Assembly: GCA_019192455.1 (NCBI GenBank)
Contig: JAHCML010000007.1
Location: forward strand, 100,274-164,273
Reading direction: 5' to 3'
Length of the DNA: 64,000 nt
Origin: Alphaproteobacteria bacterium SS10
GTDB lineage: Bacteria; Pseudomonadota; Alphaproteobacteria; TMED2
Under the pieces are notes generated by a model. That model did no database searches. It was not told where the DNA came from and saw nothing but the letters and a program-made list of their open reading frames with translations. Position 1 is the stretch's first letter, and every line of letters begins with the position of its first letter. Made by a program: the position numbers and the translations under genes. Below, piece after piece: positions 63,111 to 64,000 of the stretch.

Positions 63111-64000
63111 ATGGACGGTGTGCTCGACGGGATCAAAGGATCCAGCGATGGCAACACGGATACCGATGCACTGCTGAGCCAGGCGTCATCCGTCACCTCT
63201 TCCACCGATACAGAGTCGTTGAGCGCGCTTCAGCAGGTTGCCCAGGCAACTGACAGCGCTGATCCGGCAATTCAGGCCCTTATCGACCAGTATGGTGAGC
63301 CAATTGGCGTCGTCACCGAATTGACCGGTGAGGTGATTGCCCTCCAGGTTGATGACAGCGAGCGTCCCCTTAGCATCGGCAGCCCAATCTTCCTCGATGA
63401 TGAGGTTGAGACCTTTGCCGATGGTGCCCTAACCATCCAATTCGCAGATGAGACGACCTTTGCCCTCGGTCCGGATGCTGCGCTGTTGGTGGACGAGTAT
63501 GTCTACGACCCGACGACTAACGAAGGTCAGCACAAGTTTTCTGCCCTGAAAGGTGTATTCGTCTTCGTCAGTGGTTTGGTGGCGGAAGACACCCCAGAGA
63601 ACGTCTCAATTGAGACGCCTGCCGGTACGCTCGGTATTCGCGGTACCGTCGTTGTTGGCTCGATTGAGGCCAGTGTTGGCGCCGATGGTCAGATCCAACT
63701 GACCTTCCTGCAGGGTGCAGGTGTGTTCGGTGATCAGTTTGGTGGCATCACTGAGATTAGCGGGCTTTATGCCGGTATTAGCTCATCCAACGGCCAAACC
63801 AATCAGGTCGAGCTGTCGCCCATTCAGATTGGCGCGCTGCTGAATGAGATTGGGCCAGAGATCATTAGCAGCCTGCAAGATCAGTTGCAGGATGCCGATT
63901 GGGACTCCTTCCTCGAGCCGCTGCAAGCCTTCCAGGAAGACCAAGGCAACGCGCCTGATGATGAGGGCGAGGAAGAGGATGACGGCACCTTAACGGAAAC
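63111..64000 (+). CDS. FecR-domain surface/secreted protein, 5' part
   Basis: The gene starts at ATG 63111 (GGGGG upstream) and runs off the window, so only about 296 residues are visible. There is no signal peptide. The FecR-like domain spans about residues 75-200: VTELTGEVIALQVDDSERPL, PLSIGSPIFLDDEVETFADG, and VSIETPAGTLGIRGTVVVG. After it the sequence becomes acidic and low in complexity (DDEGEEEDDGTLTE). Such N-terminal FecR domains head large, repetitive adhesins secreted by type I systems in alphaproteobacteria. It is divergent from the PII-like gene. Confidence 0.7.
   Translation, partial: MDGVLDGIKGSSDGNTDTDALLSQASSVTSSTDTESLSALQQVAQATDSADPAIQALIDQYGEPIGVVTELTGEVIALQVDDSERPLSIGSPIFLDDEVETFADGALTIQFADETTFALGPDAALLVDEYVYDPTTNEGQHKFSALKGVFVFVSGLVAEDTPENVSIETPAGTLGIRGTVVVGSIEASVGADGQIQLTFLQGAGVFGDQFGGITEISGLYAGISSSNGQTNQVELSPIQIGALLNEIGPEIISSLQDQLQDADWDSFLEPLQAFQEDQGNAPDDEGEEEDDGTLTE

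Noticed and set aside
1-64000. CRISPR array, transposase or rRNA operon
   Set aside because: No regularly spaced direct repeats, transposase motifs or rRNA sequence were seen; the RTX and collagen repeats are coding repeats.

Overview
The window looks like chromosome of a GC-rich alphaproteobacterium, probably Rhodospirillales-like. The clues are a DUF1491 gene, an AmgK-type sugar kinase, a TAXI-type TRAP transporter, NifU-like and DUF2064 genes, and the general gene style. The genus cannot be named from sequence alone. I saw no transposase, IS element, CRISPR array, rRNA or replication origin.

Bases 1 to about 13,540 are the tail and lysis end of a prophage that abuts the 3' end of a tRNA-Arg(CCT) gene (13545-13621, minus strand), a classic integration site. 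A truncated DUF2800 replication gene on the minus strand runs directly into a 5'-truncated tape-measure gene on the plus strand near 690-735, as if head and packaging genes had been deleted. Overlapping tail and fibre genes follow (2236-8673), then a coiled-coil membrane protein, a metallophosphoesterase, a DUF6378 protein, and a lysis cassette of M15 endolysin, putative holin and overlapping Rz/Rz1-type spanins. A RelE/Xre toxin-antitoxin pair with a twin-palindrome promoter sits backwards inside the lysis cassette. A small membrane protein and an exported thermonuclease close the prophage.

Bases 13.6-38.5 kb are host chromosome with mostly single genes and short operons: sulfotransferase-like, ABC-F ATPase (Uup type), EamA exporter, ATP-grasp ligase, AmgK-like kinase, radical SAM/SPASM enzyme, glutathione transferases, xanthine phosphoribosyltransferase, AhpD-like protein, thioesterase, iron alcohol dehydrogenase, enoyl-CoA hydratase, a LysR regulator divergent from a GST plus flavoprotein reductase operon (frameshifted at a G7 run), leucine dehydrogenase-like and Cys/Met PLP enzymes.

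Bases 38.6-48.1 kb hold a tight operon telA - SBP/VWA protein - xpaC-like - second SBP-like protein, a convergent pair of degenerate phosphorelay-like proteins, two TIGR04282/TIGR04283-like glycosyltransferases, a NifU-like scaffold and a sulfotransferase. Bases 48.4-64 kb hold an 809-residue RTX-repeat protein, a TAXI TRAP transporter with an inter-gene terminator hairpin, an amidase, a Na/Pi cotransporter, release factor 3, a Nudix hydrolase, an orphan PilT-like ATPase with a PII-like small protein, and the start of a large FecR-domain surface or secreted protein that runs off the end.

Most promising for follow-up are the TelA/XpaC/SBP-VWA operon, the pseudo-Hpt/pseudo-receiver pair, the orphan PilT/PII-like pair beside the FecR protein, the prophage deletion scar, and the toxin-antitoxin module with its twin operators and apparently leaderless promoter.
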